A DNA stretch of 49,180 bases, from positions 16,049-65,228 of the forward strand of contig MERD01000089.1 of NCBI GenBank assembly GCA_001771935.1, read 5' to 3'. The notes below the pieces were generated by a model that saw nothing but the letters and a program-made list of their open reading frames with translations, had not been told where the DNA came from and did no database searches. Origin of the DNA: Betaproteobacteria bacterium RIFCSPLOWO2_02_FULL_67_26 (GTDB lineage Bacteria; Pseudomonadota; Gammaproteobacteria; Burkholderiales; SG8-41). This document shows, piece after piece, positions 10,054 to 18,593 of this stretch. Each line of letters opens with the position of its first letter. Positions within the stretch are counted from its first letter, which is position 1. A program made the translations under genes and the position numbers.

Positions 10054-11568
10054 ATGAAGAAGAACGACTACCTCGAACGGATCCTCGGAGCGCGCGTCTA
10101 CGACGTCGCGGTCGAGACGCCGCTCGAGCTCGCGCCGGCGCTCTCGGCGCGCGCCGGCAACCGCGTGCTGCTCAAGCGCGAGGACCTGCAGCCGGTTTTT
10201 TCCTTCAAGCTGCGCGGCGCCTACAACAAGATGGCGCGCCTGCCGCCCGCCACGCTCAGGCGCGGCGTGATCGCCGCGTCCGCCGGCAACCACGCGCAGG
10301 GCGTCGCGCTCGCGGCGCAGCAGCTCGCCTGCCGCGCCACCATCGTGATGCCGGTCACCACGCCCCAGATCAAGATCGCCGCCGTCAGGGCGCGCGGCGC
10401 GACGGTGGTGCTGCACGGGGATTCCTACGATGAGGCCTACCTTCACGCGCGCGTGCTGGGCCGGCGCCGCGGGCTCGCCTTCGTGCATCCCTACGACGAC
10501 CCGGACGTGATCGCGGGACAGGGCACGATAGCGATGGAGGTGCTGCGCCAGCACCCCGGGACACTCCACGCCATTTTCGTCCCGATCGGCGGCGGCGGGC
10601 TGATCTCGGGCATCGCCGCCTACGTGAAGCGCCTGCGCCCCGGGATCAAGGTGATCGGGGTCGAGCCGGAGGACGCCGATGCCATGGCGCGTTCGCTCGC
10701 GGCCGGCCGGCGCGTGAAGCTCGCGCAAGTGGGGCTGTTCGCCGACGGCGTGGCCGTGAAGCAGGTCGGGCGGCTCACCTTCCGCTTGTGCCGCGAGCTG
10801 GTGGACGACGTGATCCTGGTCGACACCGACGCCATCTGCGCCGCGATCAAGGACGTGTTCGAAGACACCCGCGTCGTGCTCGAGCCGGCCGGCGCGCTCG
10901 CGGTCGCCGGCCTCAAGGCCTGGGCCGCCCGCACCGGGATGCGCGGCAGGTCGCTGGTGGCGATCGCGAGCGGCGCGAACATGAATTTCGACCGGCTGCG
11001 GTTCGTCGCGGAGGAAGCCGAGCTCGGCGAGAAGCGCGAGGCGATCCTCGCCGTCACCATTCCCGAGCGGCCCGGCAGCTTCCGCACGTTCTGCTCGCTC
11101 ATCGGCGCGCGCAACATCACCGAGTTCAACTATCGCTACGCCGATCCGCGGCGCGCCCATGTGTTCGTCGGCGTGCAGGTCCGCGACCGCAAGGAGACCA
11201 CCCGGTTGATCCGCAAGCTCCGCGCGCGCGGGTTGAAGACGCTCGATTTCAGCAACAACGAGCTGGCGAAACTGCACATCCGGCACACGGTGGGCGGGCA
11301 CGCGCCGACGGTGGACGACGAGATCCTCTACCGCTTCGAGTTCCCGGAGCGCCCGGGCGCGCTGATGCGGTTCCTCACCGCCATGAGCAGCGGCTGGAAC
11401 ATCAGCCTGTTCCACTACCGCAACCACGGCGCCGACTACGGGCGCGTGCTGGTCGGCATGCAGGTGCCGCCGCGCGACAAGCGCAAGTTCCGCGCGTTTC
11501 TCGCCAAGGTCGGCTATCCCTGTCACGAAGAAACGCGCAATCCCGCCTACCGGCTCTTTCTCGGCTGA
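10054..11568 (+). CDS. ilvA: Threonine ammonia-lyase, biosynthetic
   Basis: LKREDLQPVFSFKLRGAYNKM, ASAGNHAQGVALAA, IGGGGLISG and two C-terminal ACT-like regions. Confidence 0.95.
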   Translation: MKKNDYLERILGARVYDVAVETPLELAPALSARAGNRVLLKREDLQPVFSFKLRGAYNKMARLPPATLRRGVIAASAGNHAQGVALAAQQLACRATIVMPVTTPQIKIAAVRARGATVVLHGDSYDEAYLHARVLGRRRGLAFVHPYDDPDVIAGQGTIAMEVLRQHPGTLHAIFVPIGGGGLISGIAAYVKRLRPGIKVIGVEPEDADAMARSLAAGRRVKLAQVGLFADGVAVKQVGRLTFRLCRELVDDVILVDTDAICAAIKDVFEDTRVVLEPAGALAVAGLKAWAARTGMRGRSLVAIASGANMNFDRLRFVAEEAELGEKREAILAVTIPERPGSFRTFCSLIGARNITEFNYRYADPRRAHVFVGVQVRDRKETTRLIRKLRARGLKTLDFSNNELAKLHIRHTVGGHAPTVDDEILYRFEFPERPGALMRFLTAMSSGWNISLFHYRNHGADYGRVLVGMQVPPRDKRKFRAFLAKVGYPCHEETRNPAYRLFLG

Positions 11569-11653
11569 CGTCAACAGAACCGCCGCCGGTGCGTTAAGTG
11601 TTCCTGAAAACCCGTTAGAATGAAGGCCGTAGGACACGCATTTCGAGTCGGGC

Positions 11654-13579
11654 ATGAACCGGATCTGGATTGCTCTACTAGTACTGATCGCCGCAACCGC
11701 GCGCGGCGCCGCGCTGGATGACGAGTTCCTCGCCGCGCGCGAGGCCTACCGCGCCGGAGCCGCCGCCCGGCTCGATCAGCACGCTGCCCGGCTGAAGGGC
11801 CACCTGCTCGAGCCGTACGTCGCCTACTGGCAGCTCGCCATGAGGCTCGAGCGGGCGTCTACCGAGGACGTGCGCGCGTTTCTCGCCGCCCACCGCGACG
11901 GGCCGCTGGCGGAGCGGTTGCGCAAAGAGTGGTTGAAGGCGCTCGGCCGGCGCGGGGAATGGGAGCTGTTCAACGCCGAGCTGCCGCTGCTCGCCGCCGA
12001 CGACATCGAGATCACCTGCTACACGCTGCGGGGGCGGCTGCTCATCAACGCGAGCGATACGCTGCCCGAGGCCCGGCCGCTGTGGTTCGTCGCGCGCAAC
12101 CTGCCCGACAGCTGCACGCCGCTGTTCGAAGCGCTGGTTGCCGCGGGCATGTTGTCCAACGACGACCTGTGGACGCGGGTTCGCCTGGCGCTGGAGGCCG
12201 GCCAGGTGCGCGTGGCGCGCCGCGTCGCCGAGTGGCTGCCCGCGGGCCAGGCGCCGGAAGCGCGCGTGCTCGAGAGCGTCGCGTCCAACCCGGCGGGATA
12301 CCTCGAGCGCCCGCAGGCGTTCAAGCTCAAGAGCCGCGCCGGGCGCGAAGCCGTCCTGTTCGCCGTCCACCGCCTTGCGCGCACCTCGCCCCAGCAGGCG
12401 GCGCGCCACTGGCTGAAGATTGAAGAGCGCTTCTCCCGGGAGGATCGCGCCTACCTGTGGGGGATGCTCGGCTACCTCGGCGCCATGCGCCACGATAGCG
12501 AGGCGCTCGATTGGTACACGCGCGCCGGCGACCTCTCGGACCTCCAGCTCGCCTGGAAAGCGCGCGCGGCGCTGCGCGCGCGCGACTGGCAACAGGTGCA
12601 CGCGTCCATCGACGCCATGACCGGCACGGAATCCTCGGACCCCGCATGGCGTTACTGGAAGGCGCGGGCGCTGAAGGCGCAGGGGCACGCCGAGGCGGCG
12701 GCGGCATTGCTTGCGCCGCTCGCCGCCGAATTCAATTTCTACGGCCAGCTCGCGCAGGAGGAGCTGGGCGGCAAGATCACCGCGCCCGCCGCGCGCTACA
12801 AGCCGGGGGCGGAGGACGTGCGCGCCATGAGCCAGCACCCCGGGCTGCGCCGGGCGCTCGCGCTCTATGGCCTGGACCTGCGCGCGGAGGCCAACCGGGA
12901 ATGGCTGTGGGCGATCCGCGCGTTCGACGACCGCCAGCTGCTCGCCGCATCGGAAGTCGCGCTCCGCCACGAGCTCTACGACCGCGCCATCAACACCGCC
13001 GACCGCACCGTGGCGCTGCACGATTTCAACCTGCGCTATCTTGCGCCGTACCGCGAGGTCCTCAATGCGCATACCGCGCAGCTGGAACTGGATGAAGCGT
13101 GGGTCTACGGGCTGATCCGGCAGGAGAGCCGCTTCATCCCGGGCGCCCGATCGCGCGCCGGCGCGAGCGGCCTGATGCAGCTGATGCCCGGCACCGCGCG
13201 CTGGGTGGCGAAGAAGCTGGGGCTGAAGGACTGGCGCTGGTCGCGGGTCACCGAGCTGGATGTCAACGTGAGCCTCGGCACCTATTACCTCAAGCACGTG
13301 CTCGACACGCTCGACGGCCACCCGGTGCTCGCGTCCGCGGCCTACAACGCCGGCCCGGGCCGGGCGCGCGCCTGGCGCTCCCCGGCCGCCCTCGAGGCCG
13401 CGGTCTACGCCGAGACCATCCCGTTCAACGAGACGCGCGACTACGTGAAGAAGGTCATGGCGAACGCGACCTACTACGCCGGCGCCTTCACCCAGCAGGC
13501 GCAATCGATCCGGCAGCGCCTGGGCATCATCGGACCCCGCGAGCGCGACAGCGAGGTGTCGTTGGGGGACACCCCTTGA
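11654..13579 (+). CDS. slt: Soluble lytic murein transglycosylase
   Basis: VYGLIRQESRFIPGARSRAGASGLMQLMPGTARWVAKKLGL; ASAAYNAGPGRARAW. Confidence 0.92.
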   Translation: MNRIWIALLVLIAATARGAALDDEFLAAREAYRAGAAARLDQHAARLKGHLLEPYVAYWQLAMRLERASTEDVRAFLAAHRDGPLAERLRKEWLKALGRRGEWELFNAELPLLAADDIEITCYTLRGRLLINASDTLPEARPLWFVARNLPDSCTPLFEALVAAGMLSNDDLWTRVRLALEAGQVRVARRVAEWLPAGQAPEARVLESVASNPAGYLERPQAFKLKSRAGREAVLFAVHRLARTSPQQAARHWLKIEERFSREDRAYLWGMLGYLGAMRHDSEALDWYTRAGDLSDLQLAWKARAALRARDWQQVHASIDAMTGTESSDPAWRYWKARALKAQGHAEAAAALLAPLAAEFNFYGQLAQEELGGKITAPAARYKPGAEDVRAMSQHPGLRRALALYGLDLRAEANREWLWAIRAFDDRQLLAASEVALRHELYDRAINTADRTVALHDFNLRYLAPYREVLNAHTAQLELDEAWVYGLIRQESRFIPGARSRAGASGLMQLMPGTARWVAKKLGLKDWRWSRVTELDVNVSLGTYYLKHVLDTLDGHPVLASAAYNAGPGRARAWRSPAALEAAVYAETIPFNETRDYVKKVMANATYYAGAFTQQAQSIRQRLGIIGPRERDSEVSLGDTP

Positions 13580-13611
13580 GGGATGAGGGATGAGGGATGA
13601 AGGATGAAGGG
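13577..13611. repeat. Heptanucleotide tandem repeat TGAGGGA x3, TGAAGGA, TGAAGGG
   Basis: Direct reading; begins at the slt stop codon. Confidence 0.9.
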
Positions 13612-13623
13612 TAAAATCCGCCG

Positions 13624-14568
13624 ATGGAGATCACGACTGTAGCGGTCCTTGGGGGCTCCGGGTTTGTGGGCCGGCACGTCTGCCACGCGCTGGCGGCGGA
13701 GGGCTACCGCGTGCGGGTGGCGACGCGCGACCGCGAGCAGGCGAAGGAGCAGCTGATCCTGCTGCCGACCGTGGACGTGGAAACCGTCGACGTTCACGAT
13801 CCGGCGCAACTCCCGGCGTTCGCGCGCGGGGCGGACGCGATGATCAATCTCGTGGGCGTGTTGCACGACGGCAGCGGCGACCGCAGCTTCCGGGCGGCGC
13901 ACGTCGAGCTCGCGCGCAAGGCCGTCGCGGCGTGCCGTGAATCCGGCGTGCCGCGCCTGCTGCACATGAGCGCGCTGGCGGCGGACCGCGCGGGGCCCAG
14001 CGCCTACCTGCGCTCCAAGGGCGAGGCCGAAGCCATCGTGCGCGATTCGGCGCTGGCGTGGACGGTGTTCCGCCCCTCGGTCATCTTCGGGCGCGACGAC
14101 AGCTTTCTCAACCTGTTCGCGCTGGCCCTGCGCTTCTCGCCCATGATGGCGCTCGCCTGCCCGAATGCGCGCTTCCAGCCGGTGTTCGTCGAGGACGTGG
14201 CGGCGGCGTTCGTGAAGAGCCTCGCGGACCGGGGCAGCCACGGCAGGAGCTACGACTTGTGCGGCCCCCGCGTGTACCGGCTGCGCGAGCTGGTCGAGTA
14301 CGTGGGCGCGGTGACCGGCCACCGGCGGCCGGTCATCGGCTTGAACGACGCGCTGTCCTGGTGCCAGGCGCTGGCCCTGGAGCTGCTGCCGGTCAAGCTC
14401 ATGACGCGCGACAATTATCATTCCATGAAGGTGGACAGCGTCTGCAGCTGCGCGCCGCCGTTCGGCATCACGCCGACACCGCTGGAGGCGGTGGCCCCGT
14501 CCTGGCTCGGCAATCGCACGCCGCGCGCGCGCTACCAGGAGTTCCGGGCCGGCCGCAGCGGTTCATGA
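13624..14568 (+). CDS. NAD(P)-binding, complex I 39-kDa/NDUFA9-like epimerase
   Basis: VAVLGGSGFVGRHVCHALAAEGYRVRVATRD; SDR-type fold. Confidence 0.88.
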   Translation: MEITTVAVLGGSGFVGRHVCHALAAEGYRVRVATRDREQAKEQLILLPTVDVETVDVHDPAQLPAFARGADAMINLVGVLHDGSGDRSFRAAHVELARKAVAACRESGVPRLLHMSALAADRAGPSAYLRSKGEAEAIVRDSALAWTVFRPSVIFGRDDSFLNLFALALRFSPMMALACPNARFQPVFVEDVAAAFVKSLADRGSHGRSYDLCGPRVYRLRELVEYVGAVTGHRRPVIGLNDALSWCQALALELLPVKLMTRDNYHSMKVDSVCSCAPPFGITPTPLEAVAPSWLGNRTPRARYQEFRAGRSGS

Positions 14569-15674
14569 AAATCTACTGCGTGGGCGGCGCGGTGCGCGAC
14601 GAGCTCCTCGGCCTGCCGGTCAAGGACCGCGATTACGTCGTCGTCGGCGCGACACCCGAGGAGATGGTGCAGCAGGGCTACAAGCCGGTGGGCCGGGATT
14701 TCCCCGTGTTCCTGCATCCCCAAAGCCACGAGGAGTACGCGCTGGCGCGCACCGAGCGCAAGACGGCGCGCGGCTACCACGGCTTCGAGTTCCGCGCGGC
14801 GCCGGACGTCACGCTCGAGCAGGACCTGGCGCGGCGCGACCTCACCATCAACGCGATCGCGAGGGACGCGGAAGGCCGCCTCATCGACCCGCACCACGGC
14901 GGCGACGACCTCAAGGCCGGGGTGCTGCGCCACGTGAGCGCTGCCTTTGCCGAGGACCCGGTCCGGGTGCTGCGCGTCGCGCGCTTCGCGGCGCGCTTCG
15001 GGTTCCGCATCGCCCGGGAGACGATGAAGCTGATGCGCGAGATGGCGCGCGACGGCGAAGTGGATGCGCTGGTCCCCGAACGCGTGTGGCAGGAGATTGC
15101 GCGCGGCTTGATGGAATCGCGGCCGTCGGGCCTGTTCGAGGTGTTGCGGGAATGCCGGGCGCTGGAGCGTGTGATGCCGGAAGTGGATGCGCTGTGGGAC
15201 GATGCCGATACGGCCCGCACGGCGATGGCGGCGCTCGATGCGGCCGCCGCGGCTGGGGCCACGCTGCCGGCACGCTTCGCGACGCTGGCCCGCCACCTCG
15301 TTCCGCTGGCGGCGGAGTCGCTGGCGAGCCGGCTCAAGGTGCCCGCGGACTGCCGCGACCTGGCGCTCCTCGCCGCGCGCCATGCCAACACCGTGCTGGA
15401 TGCCGTCGAGCTGGATGCGCAATCCGTGCTGGAGCTTTTCAACACCGTGGACGCGTGGCGCAGGCCGGAGCGCTTCGCGGAGCTGATGGCGGCATCGTTC
15501 GCCGGCGAGCCCGACGCCGGCCCGGCGCGGGCGCACCTCGAGCGCGCGCTGAGAGCCGCCGCCGGGGTCGATGCCGGCGAGATCGCGAAAGCGGCGAAGG
15601 ACCCGGCCGCCATTCGCGGCGGCGTGGATGCGGCGCGGCTCGATGCGATTCGCAAGGCGCTTACGGACCGGTAA
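14565..15674 (+). CDS. cca: tRNA nucleotidyltransferase (CCA-adding)
   Basis: MKIYCVGGAVRDELLGLPVKDRDYVVVGATPEEM...RRDLTINAIARD; ATG at 14565 overlaps the preceding stop. Confidence 0.94.
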   Translation: MKIYCVGGAVRDELLGLPVKDRDYVVVGATPEEMVQQGYKPVGRDFPVFLHPQSHEEYALARTERKTARGYHGFEFRAAPDVTLEQDLARRDLTINAIARDAEGRLIDPHHGGDDLKAGVLRHVSAAFAEDPVRVLRVARFAARFGFRIARETMKLMREMARDGEVDALVPERVWQEIARGLMESRPSGLFEVLRECRALERVMPEVDALWDDADTARTAMAALDAAAAAGATLPARFATLARHLVPLAAESLASRLKVPADCRDLALLAARHANTVLDAVELDAQSVLELFNTVDAWRRPERFAELMAASFAGEPDAGPARAHLERALRAAAGVDAGEIAKAAKDPAAIRGGVDAARLDAIRKALTDR

Positions 15675-15700
15675 TGGGCAATGAGTGAAAAGGGAGCGCG

Positions 15701-16327
15701 ATGATAGACCTGTACACGTGGACCACGCCCAATGGCCGCAAGGTTTCGATCATGCTGGAGGAGCTTCAGCTCCCGTATCGCGTGCATCCGGTGAATATCG
15801 GCCAGGGCGACCAGTTCAAGCCGGAGTACCTGAAGATCAATCCCAACGGCAAGATCCCCTCGATCGTGGATCCGGAGGGGCCGGACGGGAAGCCGATCGC
15901 GCTGATGGAGTCGGGCGCGATCCTGATCTACCTCGCGGGCAAGACCGGGAAGCTGCTGCCGGCCGCGGTGCGCGACCGCTACGTGGCGCTGCAGTGGCTC
16001 ATGTTCCAGATGGGCGGCGTCGGGCCCATTTTCGGCCAGGTGCACCACTTCCTGCGCGCGGCGAAGGAGCAGGTGCCGTACGCGATCGAGCGCTACACCC
16101 GGGAGACGCGCCGGCTCTACGGGGTGCTCGAGGAGCGCCTCAAGGGCCGCGACTACCTCGCCGGCGGCTACTCGGTTGCGGACATCGCCACCTACCCTTG
16201 GGTCGCGCGCTACGAGTGGCACCGGACCGATCTCAACGATTTCCCGCACGTGAAGCGCTGGTTCGACGCGATCTCGGCGCGGCCGGCGGTGCAGCGCGGG
16301 ATGAACGTGCCCCCGGTGGCCAGGTGA
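15701..16327 (+). CDS. Glutathione S-transferase family (YfcG/Ure2p-like)
   Basis: IDLYTWTTPNGRKVSIMLEEL...INPNGKIPSIVDPEG...MESGAILIYLA. Confidence 0.92.
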   Translation: MIDLYTWTTPNGRKVSIMLEELQLPYRVHPVNIGQGDQFKPEYLKINPNGKIPSIVDPEGPDGKPIALMESGAILIYLAGKTGKLLPAAVRDRYVALQWLMFQMGGVGPIFGQVHHFLRAAKEQVPYAIERYTRETRRLYGVLEERLKGRDYLAGGYSVADIATYPWVARYEWHRTDLNDFPHVKRWFDAISARPAVQRGMNVPPVAR

Positions 16328-16423
16328 AGCGGGCGCTGGTACAACATGCGATGATGCAGTACAGTGTGGGCCTGCACGCCGCACGGCCGGGGTACTCTCG
16401 ATGATGATGGAGACCGCCTTCCG

Positions 16424-18586
16424 ATGAGCCGGCTCCTCGACATGATCGGTCGGGCCGAGCAGGCGCGCCAGCAGCTCGACACGGAGGCCGCTGCCGACAA
16501 CGATGCCGCGGCCGCCGGCAAATCACCCCCAACGACGGACGACGAAGCGCAACGGCGCGCCCTCGAACGCGCCGAAGCGGAGGAACGCGCGGCGGCCGCC
16601 ACGCGCGAACGGCTCACGGAAGAGGAGCACCGGCGCGCCGCGGCGCGCAAGCAGGTGCGAACGGAGCGTCGCGCGACGGAGGCAGCGCGGGAGCGCAAGG
16701 CAAACGAAGACCGGCTGAGAAAAGAGGCCGAAGCGCGGCTGGCCGACGAGCGGGAAGCGAACCGGCTCGCGCAGGAGCGCCGCACCCTGGAGCAGACGGC
16801 GATTGCCCAGGCCAACGCGCGCATCGAGGCCGAGCGCAAGGCCGCGGCGCTCGCCGAGGCGCGGCGCAAGCTCGACGAGGAAGCCGCGGCGCTCGCGCAG
16901 GCCCGCAGCAACGCGGTGGCCGAGGCGGCGCGCATCGCCCGCGAGCTCCAGGTCGCTGCGCCCGAGCTGCAACGGAGGGCCCAGGAGCGGCTGGAAGCCG
17001 AAGCGCACGCGGCGCTGGTTGCGCGCGAAGCCGAGGAAGCCAAGGCGAAGGCGCTCGTCGAAGTCACCGCGCAGCTCGAAGCCGAGCGCCGCCTCGCGCT
17101 CGCGGCGGCGGAGCGCATCGAGGTCGAGGACGCGCTGCGCGCCACGGCCGAGGCGCTGGCGGCCGCCGAGGGCGCGGCGCGCGACGAAGCCGTCTCCCGC
17201 CGGGCGCTGGAGAACATGGCCCGGCAGGCCGCGGAGGAGCAGGCGAAAGTCGCTGCCGAGGCCGCCCGCAATGCGTCCGAGCGCGCGAGTAGCGAGGCCG
17301 AGGCCGCGCTGGCCGCGCGCGAGCGCGAGGAAGCCGTGGGAAAGGCGCTGGCCGAAGTCACGAAGCAGCTCGAATCCGAACGCCGCCTCGCCATCGCGGC
17401 CGCGGAACAGGCCAAGGCCGAGAATGCGCTGCGTGCCAGGGCCGAGGCACTGGCGGCCGCCGAGAGCGCGGCGCGCGACGCCGCGCGTTCCCGCGAGTCC
17501 CAGGACGCGAGGGCCCGGCAGGCTGCCGAAGAGCACGCCAGAGCCGCCGCGGACGCCGCCCGCATCGCCTCCGAGCGCGAGGAGAGCGAGGCCCGCGCCA
17601 AGGCCGAATTGCAGGAGCGGATCGCCGCGGAACGGCAGCAGGAAGCGATCGCGCGCGAGCAGGCTGAGGCCGATGCCCGCGCCGCGGCCGAATTGCGGCG
17701 GCGGCTGCAAGCGGAGGAAACCCTGCGCAGCGTGGCAACCGAAGCGGCGCACGCCGCCGCCGTGGCAGCGCAGGCCGCGCGCGAGCGCGCGGAGCTGGAG
17801 TCGAGCCTGAAAACCGCTGCGCAGGCGAGCCTCAATGCCGGCGAAGCGGCGGCGCGGCTCGCCGAGGAGCGGGCGCAGGCCGAATCCGCCGCGCAGGCCG
17901 CGGCTCAGTCACGCACCCGGGCGGAGAACGAAGCGGCGGAGGCGGCCCGGCTACAGGAAGCGCAGGAACAGCGGGCCGCGGCACTCGCCTCGGAGCGATT
18001 GCAGGCGGAGGAGCAGGCGCGCGAGGCCGCCGACAAGCGCATCGAGGCGGAGCGCGCGCTGGCCGAAGCCGCGGATCGGAGAGCGCAAGCCGAGGCCGCG
18101 CTCGCGACCGAGGCCGAGGCGCGCACCAGGGCCGACGCCGGGCTCGATCGCGCCGCGCGGGAGCGCGCGCGCATCGAGGATGAAGCCGCTCGCAAGGCCG
18201 CTGCGCGGATACAGGCCCAGGAACGGGCGCTCGCCGCCGCCGCGAGCCGCGTGGAAGCGGAGCGCCGCGCCACTGCCGCCCTGGAAGCGCAGGTGGCATT
18301 GCAAACGCGCTCGCTGGAGCTCTCCAGGCAGGCCGGGGCTGCGGCATCGGAACTTGCGACACTGCGGGAAACGAAACGGGCGCTCAAGTCGCGCCTGCAT
18401 CGGCAGCTGCCCGCACTGGCGTCAGGGTTCGGGATCGCGGCCGTTATCGCGATCGGCATCTACGCAACGCTGCGCGCGCCGGAACCCGGGCCCGCGGCGA
18501 GCGTTACGGCAACGGGCACGCCGATCGCTCTGCGTCTCGACCGGAATCTCGACCGGCTCGCCGCCCGCGTCGGAATGACGAAGTGA
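16424..18586 (+). CDS. Ala/Glu/Arg-rich long coiled-coil protein with C-terminal TM segment
   Basis: ATG at 16424 (MSRLLDMIGRAEQARQQL); extreme heptad-like A/E/R composition; hydrophobic segment GFGIAAVIAIGIYATL near the C-terminus; internal ~98-aa repeat. Confidence 0.75.
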   Translation: MSRLLDMIGRAEQARQQLDTEAAADNDAAAAGKSPPTTDDEAQRRALERAEAEERAAAATRERLTEEEHRRAAARKQVRTERRATEAARERKANEDRLRKEAEARLADEREANRLAQERRTLEQTAIAQANARIEAERKAAALAEARRKLDEEAAALAQARSNAVAEAARIARELQVAAPELQRRAQERLEAEAHAALVAREAEEAKAKALVEVTAQLEAERRLALAAAERIEVEDALRATAEALAAAEGAARDEAVSRRALENMARQAAEEQAKVAAEAARNASERASSEAEAALAAREREEAVGKALAEVTKQLESERRLAIAAAEQAKAENALRARAEALAAAESAARDAARSRESQDARARQAAEEHARAAADAARIASEREESEARAKAELQERIAAERQQEAIAREQAEADARAAAELRRRLQAEETLRSVATEAAHAAAVAAQAARERAELESSLKTAAQASLNAGEAAARLAEERAQAESAAQAAAQSRTRAENEAAEAARLQEAQEQRAAALASERLQAEEQAREAADKRIEAERALAEAADRRAQAEAALATEAEARTRADAGLDRAARERARIEDEAARKAAARIQAQERALAAAASRVEAERRATAALEAQVALQTRSLELSRQAGAAASELATLRETKRALKSRLHRQLPALASGFGIAAVIAIGIYATLRAPEPGPAASVTATGTPIALRLDRNLDRLAARVGMTK
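17045..17640 (+). repeat. Internal tandem duplication, ~98 aa (294 bp) period, within the coiled-coil CDS
   Basis: ALVEVTAQLEAERRLALAAAERIEVEDALRATAEALAAAEGAARDEA... versus ALAEVTKQLESERRLAIAAAEQAKAENALRARAEALAAAESAARDAA...; first copy begins near 17051, second near 17345. Confidence 0.8.
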
Positions 18587-18593
18587 TTCGGCC

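Noticed and set aside
16364-16423. Upstream start for the coiled-coil gene (MWACTPHGRGTLDDDGDRLP)
   Set aside because: ATG at 16424 gives a more plausible N-terminus (MSRLLDMIGRAEQARQQL); upstream segment looks non-coding.
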